The notes beneath the pieces were generated by a model. It saw only the letters and a program-made list of their open reading frames with translations, did no database searches and was not told the DNA's origin. A stretch of 64,000 bases of DNA from Thiodiazotropha sp037384425 (GTDB taxonomy: Bacteria > Pseudomonadota > Gammaproteobacteria > Chromatiales > Chromatiaceae), in assembly GCA_037384425.1 (NCBI GenBank), contig JARROA010000003.1, forward strand, positions 124,001 to 188,000. The letters run 5' to 3'. Every line of letters begins with the position of its first letter. The stretch's first letter is position 1. This document shows, in pieces, positions 51,834-60,314 of the stretch. Both the position numbers and the translations under genes were made by a program.

Positions 51834-53225
51834 TCATTCGTTGATGATCAGAACTTCGATGCGTCGATTCGAGGCCCGACCCGCCGCCGTCTCGTTACTG
51901 GCGACGGGACGGGACTCGCCATAGCCGATGGCGGTCAGCCGGGTTCTGTCGAAGCCGCCGACCTTCTCCAGAAAGGAGGCGACCGTCTCGGCGCGACGCT
52001 GTGAGAGGTTGAGGTTGACGTTGATGCTGCCCACCGAGTCGGTATGGCCAGAGACCACCACACTGGGATTGGGGAAGGTGCGGATCGCAGTGACGATCTT
52101 GTCCAGGAGGGCGAAATTTTCCGACTGGATCTCGCTCTGACCACTGGGAAAATTGAAGGAGTGCAGCTCGAGCAGCACATTGTGTCCCTGCCGGTAGACA
52201 TTGGCCTCGTCGTGCGAGAACAGGTTCTGGATCTTGTCATAGCGGGACTGGGCCTCGCGATTGGCCTTCTCCACCGCCTCCAGGCGGGTCTGCAGGTCCA
52301 TGCGGGTGGCCAGTTCGGACTCCTGCATCAAGGCGTAGGTCGCCAGCTTGTTGCGCAGGGTCTGCACCACCTCATGGTTGGAGAGATGCAGCGGCAGCGG
52401 CTCGCCGGAGGGCTCGTTGATGATGCTCAGCTGTTTCTGATACCAGAGCACGATGTCCTCCATGCTGAAATCGCGGCGATCGAAGTCGCGGATCAGGTCG
52501 GTGATCTCCACGCTCTGCATGGCCAGCTGGCTCGAACGCAGGGCATGGCCGCGCGCCTTCTCCCGCTGGGTTCGGTTGGTTTCGAGCACCGCCACCGCCA
52601 GGGCCAGCTCCTCCCGGGCCAGCTTGAGGGTCTTTGGCGCGAAGTCGTCCGCGTCCTTGCTCACGGCATCGGCGATATCCTGACGTGCCTGTTCTGTGGC
52701 ATCCTGCTTCAAGGCATCCAGCTCCACCTCGGCATAGCCCTGAATCATCTCCTGACGCCACTTCTTGGCCCCTTCCAGGTCGCCATCCTCGACCTTCTCC
52801 GCCGCCTTGCGCAGTTTGTTGTCGAGGGCATCGAAGCGCTCCTTCAGCATGTTGTCGGCGTCGGCGGCGATCGCCTTCTGCCTCGCCTCCAGCACCTCAC
52901 GCATCAGGTTCTTGGTGGTCGCCGCATCCGCCTCCGCCTTGGTCGCGATGGCATTCGCCTCCTCGACCAGGGCCGTCACCCGATCCACACGCTTGCTGCG
53001 ACCCAGCGAGATGGCCTCATTGAGTTTCGATTCCGCCGCCGCAAAACCCGCGGGAGCAAGATCGTACAGACCTTCCGACCTGTCTTCCTGCAGGCGACTC
53101 TTCAACGTCGCCACTTGATCGTATTCGGTAATGACCTGCTGCTCCGAGAGGGTGGGTGGAGTGGTGCACCCTGCAACGAGCAGACTGAGTATGAGGGGTA
53201 GGAGAATACCTTTTAGGCTTTTCAC
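51834..53225 (-). CDS. OmpA-family lipoprotein with DUF4398-type N-terminus
   Basis: A 463-residue outer-membrane lipoprotein. The GTG at 53225 is taken as start because GGAG lies nine bases upstream and it gives a compact lipoprotein signal ending in the lipobox LLVAGC; an ATG 15 bases earlier has no ribosome site. Residues about 25-330 are Ala/Glu/Lys-rich and helical, like DUF4398 plus coiled coil. The C-terminal 120 residues form an OmpA/MotB peptidoglycan-binding domain (VVVSGHTDSVGS, LSQRRAETVASFL, GYGESRPVASN). It anchors the outer membrane to the cell wall. Confidence 0.9.
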   Translation of the reverse strand: MKSLKGILLPLILSLLVAGCTTPPTLSEQQVITEYDQVATLKSRLQEDRSEGLYDLAPAGFAAAESKLNEAISLGRSKRVDRVTALVEEANAIATKAEADAATTKNLMREVLEARQKAIAADADNMLKERFDALDNKLRKAAEKVEDGDLEGAKKWRQEMIQGYAEVELDALKQDATEQARQDIADAVSKDADDFAPKTLKLAREELALAVAVLETNRTQREKARGHALRSSQLAMQSVEITDLIRDFDRRDFSMEDIVLWYQKQLSIINEPSGEPLPLHLSNHEVVQTLRNKLATYALMQESELATRMDLQTRLEAVEKANREAQSRYDKIQNLFSHDEANVYRQGHNVLLELHSFNFPSGQSEIQSENFALLDKIVTAIRTFPNPSVVVSGHTDSVGSINVNLNLSQRRAETVASFLEKVGGFDRTRLTAIGYGESRPVASNETAAGRASNRRIEVLIINE

Positions 53226-53568
53226 TGTTATGGTCTCCATGGCATGAGCCGATAAACGGCTGTCGGCAACCGGCGTCAACATCACCGCCGATGATGGCTG
53301 ACCCATAATCGCTCCACGCAATGCAGGGGTCAACTGAAGCGCTCGACTCCGAGTGAAAGGATTGCCATGAAACCAGTATGGAATAGGCGCACTGCCCCCA
53401 CAGCGCGGCTCGAGCATCGGATTTCTCAAACCAACAGCCTGCTAAACATCACCCCTCGGATGTGAGTGGGATGCCCCGCGTGAAGTCGCCGCGCAGACCG
53501 CGAAGTCCATCGCGCAATTCTGTGGCTACGGATTGATGGCACACTCATGTGAGTACCATTAAACTGGC
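53226..53568. other. 343-base intergenic region
   Basis: A gap between the divergent OmpA lipoprotein and AEC transporter genes. It must carry both promoters. I see no repeat, RNA gene or clear promoter boxes. Confidence 0.35.
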
Positions 53569-54474
53569 ATGCTTTCTCAGGCCAACCTGATCAGACATCC
53601 GATGTTCAGCCAGATCCTCGAAGTCACCCTGCCGGTGTTCGGCATCGCCGCCCTTGGCTATCTGTATGGTCGCATCAACGGCAGCGACATGGATACCGCC
53701 AACCGGGTGAATATGAATCTCTTTGTGCCGGCACTGCTGTTCTACGTGCTGTCGGAGAAGATCCCCGACTCGCCCGAGTGGCAGTCGGTGGCATGGGGTA
53801 CCGCCATCATCGTCATCGGCTCCGGCCTGCTGGCCTGGCCGGTGGCCCTGCTGTTGAAGATCCCCAACCGGGTGCTGCTGCCGTCGATGATGTTCAACAA
53901 CTCCGGCAACCTGGGGCTGCCGCTGGCGACGCTCGCCTTCGGTGACGAGATGCTGCCCTTCTCCGTGGTCGCCTTCGTGATCTCCACCAGCCTCCACTTC
54001 AGCCTCGGCATCTGGCTGGTGAGCGGACAGCTGCACCCCAGGCAGCTGCTGCGCAATCCGGTCACTCTGGCCACCCTGGCCGGCATCCTCGCCTACGTCA
54101 CCGACTGGCACATGCCGTCAATCCTGATGCCGGGACTGGAGATGCTCTCCCAGGTGGCGATCCCGTTGATGCTGGTGGCGCTGGGCGTGCGCTTGATTCA
54201 TGTCGATCTGAGCCACTGGCGGGCGGGACTGCTCGGCGCCCTGCTCTGCCCGGCCACCGGCCTGGCGAGTGCCTGGCTGGCGATCCTCTGGCTGCAGCCT
54301 TCCGAGGCGATGCAGCGCATCCTGCTGCTGTTCTCCATCCTGCCGCCGGCGGTACTGAACTTCCTGCTCGCCGAGCGCTACCGCCAATCCCCCGCCGAGG
54401 TGGCCTCGATGGTGGCCTTCGGCAATCTCGGCAGCCTGGTGGTGATCCCCCTGGCCCTGGCCTTTCTGCTGTGA
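53569..54474 (+). CDS. AEC-family transporter
   Basis: A 301-residue membrane protein with about ten hydrophobic segments in the auxin-efflux-carrier (AEC) layout: LPVFGIAALGYLYGR, a central MMFNNSGNLGLPLATLAFG (the family's N-x-G-N-x-G element) and a matching C-terminal half ending VAFGNLGSLVVIPLALAF. Such carriers move organic acids such as malate or other anions. The start is uncertain: ATG at 53569 or at 53602 (MFSQILEV), neither with a strong ribosome site. The next gene begins in its stop codon. Confidence 0.88.
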   Translation: MLSQANLIRHPMFSQILEVTLPVFGIAALGYLYGRINGSDMDTANRVNMNLFVPALLFYVLSEKIPDSPEWQSVAWGTAIIVIGSGLLAWPVALLLKIPNRVLLPSMMFNNSGNLGLPLATLAFGDEMLPFSVVAFVISTSLHFSLGIWLVSGQLHPRQLLRNPVTLATLAGILAYVTDWHMPSILMPGLEMLSQVAIPLMLVALGVRLIHVDLSHWRAGLLGALLCPATGLASAWLAILWLQPSEAMQRILLLFSILPPAVLNFLLAERYRQSPAEVASMVAFGNLGSLVVIPLALAFLL

Positions 54475-55751
54475 TGGCACGGCGGGCTCTGGCCGGGTGG
54501 CTGCTGCTGGCCACCGTCGTCACCGCTGTGCTCCACACCTTCCTGCCGCCCTTTCCCAAAGGGGTGGCAGGTGCCCTGGCCTGGAGTGCCGGAGGGCTGC
54601 TCTGGCCCGACCTCCCCCGCCAGACCCGGCGCCAGGTGACGATTCTGCTGCTGATCGGCGCGGTCGGCATCGCCTGGGGGTTCAAGGGTGGGATTGCACC
54701 CGACTGGGGCATGATGCTGGCCGGCAACGCCCTGCTGCTGGCGATGCTGGCGGCCGTCAGCTTCCTGCGTCTGATCGCGCGTCCCGAAACCGAGGCGAAC
54801 GAAACGTTGCCGCGCGGCCGTCGTGCGGTCTGGTCGACACTGCTGGGAGTTCACCTGTTCGGCGCGGTGATCAATCTCTCGTCAGTCTTCATCATGGGCG
54901 ACCGGATCGGCCGCGAGGGGAGATTGAACCGGGCCCAGACCGTCGTCCTGACCCGCGGCTTCACCGCAGCCGCCTTCTGGTCCCCCTTCTTCGCCGCCAT
55001 GGCCGCCGCCATGACCTACGCACCGGGAGCCAGCCTGCCGCAGCTCTGGCTCATGGGCATGCCGCTGGCGGCCATCGCCCTGCTGCTGACAGCTGGCTTC
55101 TGTCGTGAACACGACGCGTTCACGGGCTATCCCATGCATCTGTCGGCCCTGGCCTTGCCCGGGCTGCTGGCGCTGGCGGTACTGCTGCTGCACCAGTGGC
55201 ACGGCGAGTGGCACATCCTCGGTATCATCAGCCTGCTGGCCCCGGCGCTGTCGGTGACGACCGTTGTGTTGCGCCGCCCTGCCCCGCTGCAGCGACTGAG
55301 GCAGCATGTGGAAGAGCGTCTGCCGGGGATGCAGAACGAGCTCAGCCTGTTTCTCGCCGCGGGTATCATGGCGGCGGGCCTGAATGCGGTGTTCGCCGGT
55401 TTCGGCGGCTGGCTGCCGTTCGACCGTTTCGGTGGGATCGAGGCCTCGCAGGTCCTGCTCTTCATGCTGGCGACCTCGATCCTGGGCGTACATCCGGTCA
55501 TCAACATCGCCGCCCTCGGCACCCTGCTGGCCCCGCTCGAGCCGGATGGCACCCTGTTGGCGATGACCTTTCTCTCGGCCTGGGCCATCGGAGTGGCCTG
55601 CAGCCCCTTCTCGGGCATCAATTTAGCGATGCAGGGTCGCTATGGACAGGGTGGACTCGACAGTCTGCGATGGAACGGTCTCTACAGCCTGATCATGTTG
55701 GTGCTCTCCACCGCTGCCCTGAATCTATATGCCGAGTTCATTCCGACCTGA
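54474..55751 (+). CDS. Hypothetical polytopic membrane protein coupled to the AEC gene
   Basis: A 425-residue protein with roughly 11-12 hydrophobic segments. It starts at the ATG sharing one base with the AEC stop (TGATG; a GTG just before is also possible). Features include FGAVINLSSVFIMGDRIGRE, LTRGFTAAAFWSPFFAAMAA and ATSILGVHPVINIAALGTLL, which recall ion-transporter-superfamily permeases (citrate/sodium type), but I cannot assign a family. Tight coupling to the AEC carrier suggests a related transport role. Confidence 0.72.
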   Translation: MARRALAGWLLLATVVTAVLHTFLPPFPKGVAGALAWSAGGLLWPDLPRQTRRQVTILLLIGAVGIAWGFKGGIAPDWGMMLAGNALLLAMLAAVSFLRLIARPETEANETLPRGRRAVWSTLLGVHLFGAVINLSSVFIMGDRIGREGRLNRAQTVVLTRGFTAAAFWSPFFAAMAAAMTYAPGASLPQLWLMGMPLAAIALLLTAGFCREHDAFTGYPMHLSALALPGLLALAVLLLHQWHGEWHILGIISLLAPALSVTTVVLRRPAPLQRLRQHVEERLPGMQNELSLFLAAGIMAAGLNAVFAGFGGWLPFDRFGGIEASQVLLFMLATSILGVHPVINIAALGTLLAPLEPDGTLLAMTFLSAWAIGVACSPFSGINLAMQGRYGQGGLDSLRWNGLYSLIMLVLSTAALNLYAEFIPT

Positions 55752-56004
55752 AGCGGTGAACACCACCACTAACGCCGCATGAACCATACTATCCATACGG
55801 AACAGCTCGACCACAGCACCGCCATGCCGTGACGTGGGCTTGCGCTGGGAGGATCCAGGCTCCGGCCATTGAGGGAGATCAGCAGACAGTCGCCCAACTT
55901 GGACTAGATTTCTATATAGAGAGGCGTCTGCAATTCACGCTCGGGTAGTGGTTCGATCTCCGACCGGACTCGCGGCCGCCCAGGTCTGTGAGAGGAGGTG
56001 CACA

Positions 56005-57138
56005 ATGCAGGATTGTTTTGTCTTTACCGACGAACTCGGACCGTCCAAGATCATCCATGTGCACGAACCCTCGATCGGATTACGCGCGATCCTCGTGGTC
56101 GACAACGTGGCCAAAGGGCCGTCGATCGGCGGGGTCCGTATGGCACCGGATGTGAGCGTCGAGGAGTGCGCGCGTCTGGCACGCGCCATGACCTTCAAGA
56201 ATGCTGCCTCGGGTTTGCCGCATGGCGGCGGCAAGGCCGTGCTCTACGGCGACCCGAAGATGCCGAAGGCGCAGAAGGAACGCCTGATCCGCGGCCTGGC
56301 ACAGGCCCTTCGCTACGCGGAGGACTATATCTTTGCACCGGACATGGGCACCGATGAGGAGTGCATGGCCTGGGTCAAGGACGAGATCGGGCGCGTCGTG
56401 GCCCTGCCGCGCGAGCTGGGCGGCATCCCGTTGGACGAGATCGGCGCCACCGGCTTCGGGCTGGGCCATGTCGCCGACGTGGCGCAGGAATTCGCCAGCC
56501 TGAAACTCGAGGGTTCGCGCGTGGTGATCCAGGGCTTCGGTGCGGTCGGAACCCATGCGGCGCGCTTTCTGGTCACCCGCGGGGCCCGCCTGGTAGGGGT
56601 TGCCGACTCGCGCGGTACCCTGCACAACCCGGCCGGGCTGGATGTCGAGGCGCTGATCGCGCTGAAAAAAGGCGGGGCCAGCGTGGTCGACTACCCTGAT
56701 GGCGAACGCTTGCCGCTGGATGCCGTGGTCGGCCTCGACTGCGACATCTGGATACCCGCAGCCCGGCCTGACGTGATCCATGCCGACAACGTGGATCAAC
56801 TCAAGGCGCGACTGGTGATCGAAGGCGCCAACATCCCGATCACGCTGGAGGCCGAGCAGACACTGCATGAGCGCGGGGTGCTGTGCGTACCGGACTTTAT
56901 CGCCAACGCCGGAGGGGTGATCTGCGCGGCGATGGAATACCAGGGCGCCACCGAATCGTCCGCCTTGCAGACCATCCAGGAAAAACTGCGGCGCAACACG
57001 CGACAGGTGCTGGAGGAGGCGCGCCAGCATAACGTTCTTCCGCGCCAGGCGGCTGTGGAGATGGCCGAGGTGCGGGTGCGCAAGGCCATGAGCATGCGCC
57101 GTTACAGCCTCTTCTCGACCGCGCCCGGTTGGGTCTGA
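56005..57138 (+). CDS. Leu/Glu/Phe/Val-type amino-acid dehydrogenase
   Basis: A 377-residue NAD(P)-dependent dehydrogenase; the ATG at 56005 has GGAGG seven bases upstream. Catalytic elements are Lys65 (AMTFKNAASG), Lys77 (LPHGGGKAVL) and the Asp in APDMGTDEE. The Rossmann motif is GFGAVGTHAARFL. The length lies between leucine dehydrogenases (about 360) and glutamate dehydrogenases (about 420). It interconverts an amino acid and its 2-oxoacid. It opens an operon with a 2-oxoacid:ferredoxin oxidoreductase (10 bases downstream), so the oxidoreductase should use the product. A branched-chain substrate is likely but unproven. Confidence 0.9.
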   Translation: MQDCFVFTDELGPSKIIHVHEPSIGLRAILVVDNVAKGPSIGGVRMAPDVSVEECARLARAMTFKNAASGLPHGGGKAVLYGDPKMPKAQKERLIRGLAQALRYAEDYIFAPDMGTDEECMAWVKDEIGRVVALPRELGGIPLDEIGATGFGLGHVADVAQEFASLKLEGSRVVIQGFGAVGTHAARFLVTRGARLVGVADSRGTLHNPAGLDVEALIALKKGGASVVDYPDGERLPLDAVVGLDCDIWIPAARPDVIHADNVDQLKARLVIEGANIPITLEAEQTLHERGVLCVPDFIANAGGVICAAMEYQGATESSALQTIQEKLRRNTRQVLEEARQHNVLPRQAAVEMAEVRVRKAMSMRRYSLFSTAPGWV

Positions 57139-57147
57139 GGAACCGAC

Positions 57148-58074
57148 ATGTTCAGGGTGCGATTCCATGGGCGCGGCGGTCAGGGCATGAAGACCGCCAG
57201 CCGCATCCTCGGCTCGGCGTTGTTCGCCGAGGGTTTCGAGGTTCAGGATGCGCCACGCTATGGCGCCGAGCGCCGTGGCGCGCCTATCTTCGCCTACGTT
57301 CGGGCAGACCAGGGTCCGATCAACGAACGCGGCATCATCCGCCGCCCCGACCTGGTGGTCGTTGCCGACGAGACGCTGGTGCCGGTACCGGCGGCCGGGG
57401 TGCTAGCCGGCATCGATGCGCACACCCTGTTGCTGATCCACAGCCGCGAGTCAGCCGACACCTGGCGTGAGCGGCTGAATACACCGGCCCAGGTGCTGAT
57501 CCTACCGTTGAGCGAAGCGGTGGTGGAGCGTGCCGAAATGCCGTATGTCGGCGCCGCCTGCGCCGGTGCCGCGGCCGCGCTGCTGGGTGTGGTGTCGCAG
57601 GCATCGCTGACTCAGGCCCTGCACAGCGAGCTGGATGCGCTCGGCGAGGTGGTCGTGCAGCGCAATCTTGACAAGGCCCTGGACGCCTTCGCCGAATTGG
57701 CCGCCAGCGACGTCCGGGCCAGCGAAGGCACCGAACCGGACGCCGCCGACTATGCGTCGCCGGCCTGGATCGAACTGCCCTTCGAAACGGCCGGCGTCTC
57801 GGCACCGGTGATCCATGCCGGTCTGACGAGTCTGGCCTCCAGAACGGGCCTGTGGCGCACCCTGCGCCCGGTGATCGACTATACGCTGTGCAACCACTGC
57901 TGGTGGATCTGCAGCAGCCTGTGTCCGGACGGTGCGATCCGGGTCGAGGATGCCACGCCGGCCATCGACTACGACCACTGCAAGGGTTGCATGGTGTGCG
58001 TCGCGGTGTGTCCGCCCCATGCGATCACGGCACAGCCCGAGGCTGCCGCGGGCGAGAGGGAGACGCAATCATGA
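57148..58074 (+). CDS. 2-oxoacid:ferredoxin oxidoreductase gamma-delta fusion subunit
   Basis: A 308-residue subunit. Residues about 1-180 are the gamma domain (RFHGRGGQGMKTASRIL; RYGAERRGAPIFAYVR). The C-terminal 65 residues are a 2[4Fe-4S] ferredoxin (delta) domain: CNHCWWICSSLCPDGAI, then CKGCMVCVAVCPPHAI. The first cluster has three rather than the usual two residues between its second and third Cys. It starts with GAGG upstream and ends within the alpha-subunit ATG (ATGA). The gamma-delta fusion is of the POR/VOR type found in anaerobes, unlike the korAB set at 49-52 kb. Confidence 0.9.
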   Translation: MFRVRFHGRGGQGMKTASRILGSALFAEGFEVQDAPRYGAERRGAPIFAYVRADQGPINERGIIRRPDLVVVADETLVPVPAAGVLAGIDAHTLLLIHSRESADTWRERLNTPAQVLILPLSEAVVERAEMPYVGAACAGAAAALLGVVSQASLTQALHSELDALGEVVVQRNLDKALDAFAELAASDVRASEGTEPDAADYASPAWIELPFETAGVSAPVIHAGLTSLASRTGLWRTLRPVIDYTLCNHCWWICSSLCPDGAIRVEDATPAIDYDHCKGCMVCVAVCPPHAITAQPEAAAGERETQS

Positions 58075-59315
58075 AACGCGTGCTGCTCACCGGCAACGGC
58101 GCCGCCGCCTGGGGCGCACGCCAGGCCAGGGTCGACTATGTGCCGGCGTTTCCGATCACGCCGCAGACCGAGATCATCGAATCGCTGGCCGGCTGGATCG
58201 ACCGCGGCGAGATGCCGGGCCGGCTGGTCACGCTGGAATCCGAGCATTCGATGATCACCGCGGCCGGTGCGGCGGCGGCCACCGGGGTACGGGTGTTCAG
58301 CGCGACCTCCAGCCAGGGGCTGCTGTATGCGATGGAGATGCTCTATACGGTGGCCGGCTGGCGGGCGCCCTTCGTGCTGGTCAATGTCTCGCGCGGCCTG
58401 TCCGCGCCAATCACCCTCGAGCCCGATCACAACGATGTCATGGCGGCGCGTGACAGCGGCTTCCTGCAGATCCACTGTGCCGACTGCCAGGAGGTGCTGG
58501 ACAGCGTACTGATCGCCTACCGGTTGGCCGAGGACCGCCGCGTGCGCCAGCCGGTGCTGGTCAACCTCGACGGTTTCTACCTGTCGTTCACGCGTGAGCC
58601 GGTCACGCTGCCGGATGCGGCGTCGGTCGACGCCTTCCTACCGCCGTTCGACGCCGAGGCCATCATGATGCGGGCCAGCGCACCGGAGAGCCAGGCGGTG
58701 GCGGTGCTCGGCGGCGGGCCCTACTCCTACTTCCGGTACGAGACCCATCTCGCGCTGCTCAACGGGCTTGCGGTGTATGACGAGATCGCCGCCGATTTCA
58801 ACGCCCGTTTCGGCCGCGACTATCCGGCGGTCGAGGCCTACCGCTGCGACGACGCCGAGATCGTGCTGCTGATGATCGGCTCCTTCGCGACCAAGGCGCG
58901 CACCGCGGTGGACCGGCTGCGACAGGCCGGCAAACCGGTCGGCCTGCTGCGCCCACGGCTGCTGCGGCCGTTCCCTGCCGCGCTGCTGGCCGCACAGCTG
59001 AGCGGCCGACGTGGCGTCGCGGTGATCGATCAGAACATCTCGATGGGCAAGGGAGGAGTGCTGCATACCGAGCTCGCCTCGGCCCTCTACGGCGTTGCGG
59101 AGGCACCGCTTCTGATCAGCTTCATCGGTGGTCTCGGCGGACGCGACATTGCGCCCGAGGAGTTCTTCGAGATGGTGCGCGTGGTCGAGCAGGCCATAGA
59201 CAGTGGCGAAGCACCGCCGCCGCGCCTGCTCTATACGCGGGAGGAACTGCGCGAGATGCGCAAGCTGCAGGCGGTGGCGCAGGTGGAGCGCAGCAACCTG
59301 GAGGAACCGCAATGA
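58071..59315 (+). CDS. 2-oxoacid:ferredoxin oxidoreductase alpha subunit
   Basis: A 414-residue alpha subunit: VDYVPAFPITPQTEIIESLAG opening, TLESEHSMITAAGAAAATG, TSSQGLLYAMEMLYTVAGWR and a C-terminal VIDQNISMGKGGVLHTEL. These match the pyruvate/2-ketoisovalerate:ferredoxin oxidoreductase alpha family. The ATG at 58071 overlaps the previous stop; GAGAGGGA is the ribosome site. It makes a 2-oxoacid to acyl-CoA enzyme with the flanking genes. Confidence 0.92.
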   Translation: MKRVLLTGNGAAAWGARQARVDYVPAFPITPQTEIIESLAGWIDRGEMPGRLVTLESEHSMITAAGAAAATGVRVFSATSSQGLLYAMEMLYTVAGWRAPFVLVNVSRGLSAPITLEPDHNDVMAARDSGFLQIHCADCQEVLDSVLIAYRLAEDRRVRQPVLVNLDGFYLSFTREPVTLPDAASVDAFLPPFDAEAIMMRASAPESQAVAVLGGGPYSYFRYETHLALLNGLAVYDEIAADFNARFGRDYPAVEAYRCDDAEIVLLMIGSFATKARTAVDRLRQAGKPVGLLRPRLLRPFPAALLAAQLSGRRGVAVIDQNISMGKGGVLHTELASALYGVAEAPLLISFIGGLGGRDIAPEEFFEMVRVVEQAIDSGEAPPPRLLYTREELREMRKLQAVAQVERSNLEEPQ

Positions 59316-60229
59316 GCGATATCGAAACCCGTTTCCGGCGCATCAAGGATCTGCCGTCGACCCACCTGCTCGGCACCGGCACGCCGATGTGCGCCGGCTG
59401 CGGCGGTCTGCAGGCGCTGCATGATATCTACGACGTGCTCGGCGCGAAGACGGTGTTCATCAACGCGGCCGGCTGCATGACGCTGTTGTCGACCTATCCG
59501 TTCACGCCCTTCCGGGGCTCCTGGCTCTACACCGCCATGGCGTCGGCGCCGGCCGGCGCGCAGGGGGTGCGCGACGCCCTCGACATCCTGCTCGAGCAAG
59601 GCCGCATGCCGCCGGACGACGATCTGCGCGTGGTGGTGCTGACCGGGGACGGCGCGGCCTATGGCATGGGACTGTCGGCGACCTCCGGCGCGATCGAGCG
59701 CAACCTGGATTTCCTCTACATCGTTTACGACAACGAAGGCTACGGCAATACCGGCCAGCAATACTCGGGCGCGACTCCGTATGCCGCACGCACCGCGACC
59801 AGCGGCATCGGCTACCGTGGCGAGAAGAAGGACCTGTTCGAGATCTGGGTTGCGCACCGGCCGGCCTATGCGGCGACGGTGATCGGCGCCGAACCGCTCG
59901 ACCTGGCGCGCAAGGTGGAAAAGGCGATGACGATCCGGGGGCCGAAGCTGATCCTGGCGCTGGCGCCCTGTCCCACCGGCTGGGATTACGATCCGAAGCT
60001 GACGGTCGACATAGGCCGACTGGCGGTGCGCAGCGGCATCTGGCCGCTGAAGGAGTATGTCGACGGCCAGGTGGTACACACCAAGACACCGCATCCGCGC
60101 AAGCCGGTCGAGGCCTACCTGCAGCTGCAGGGGCGCTTCGCCCACCTGTTCGCACCGCAGCGCGACGAGGCCACGCTGGCGGAGATACAGGCACGGGTCG
60201 ACGCCTATTGGGCGAACCTTGAGCACTGA
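59312..60229 (+). CDS. 2-oxoacid:ferredoxin oxidoreductase beta subunit (TPP)
   Basis: A 305-residue TPP subunit. Cluster Cys are in PMCAGCGGLQAL and NAAGCMTLL; the TPP motif is LTGDGAAYGMGLSATSGAIERN with YDNEGYGNTGQQYSG. It belongs to the PorB/VorB type. It overlaps the alpha gene by four bases. With the alpha and gamma-delta genes it gives a complete four-domain enzyme in three genes. The specific 2-oxoacid cannot be told from sequence; the dehydrogenase and acyl-CoA synthetase beside it favour a branched-chain or aromatic substrate. Confidence 0.92.
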   Translation: MSDIETRFRRIKDLPSTHLLGTGTPMCAGCGGLQALHDIYDVLGAKTVFINAAGCMTLLSTYPFTPFRGSWLYTAMASAPAGAQGVRDALDILLEQGRMPPDDDLRVVVLTGDGAAYGMGLSATSGAIERNLDFLYIVYDNEGYGNTGQQYSGATPYAARTATSGIGYRGEKKDLFEIWVAHRPAYAATVIGAEPLDLARKVEKAMTIRGPKLILALAPCPTGWDYDPKLTVDIGRLAVRSGIWPLKEYVDGQVVHTKTPHPRKPVEAYLQLQGRFAHLFAPQRDEATLAEIQARVDAYWANLEH

Positions 60230-60314
60230 TCAGCCAGCGGACGGACAGGGTGACGGGTGTGATGAACTGCGCCGGCTTTGGCCAGAGAGCACAAGCGTCA
60301 GGTGGAGGTGAACG

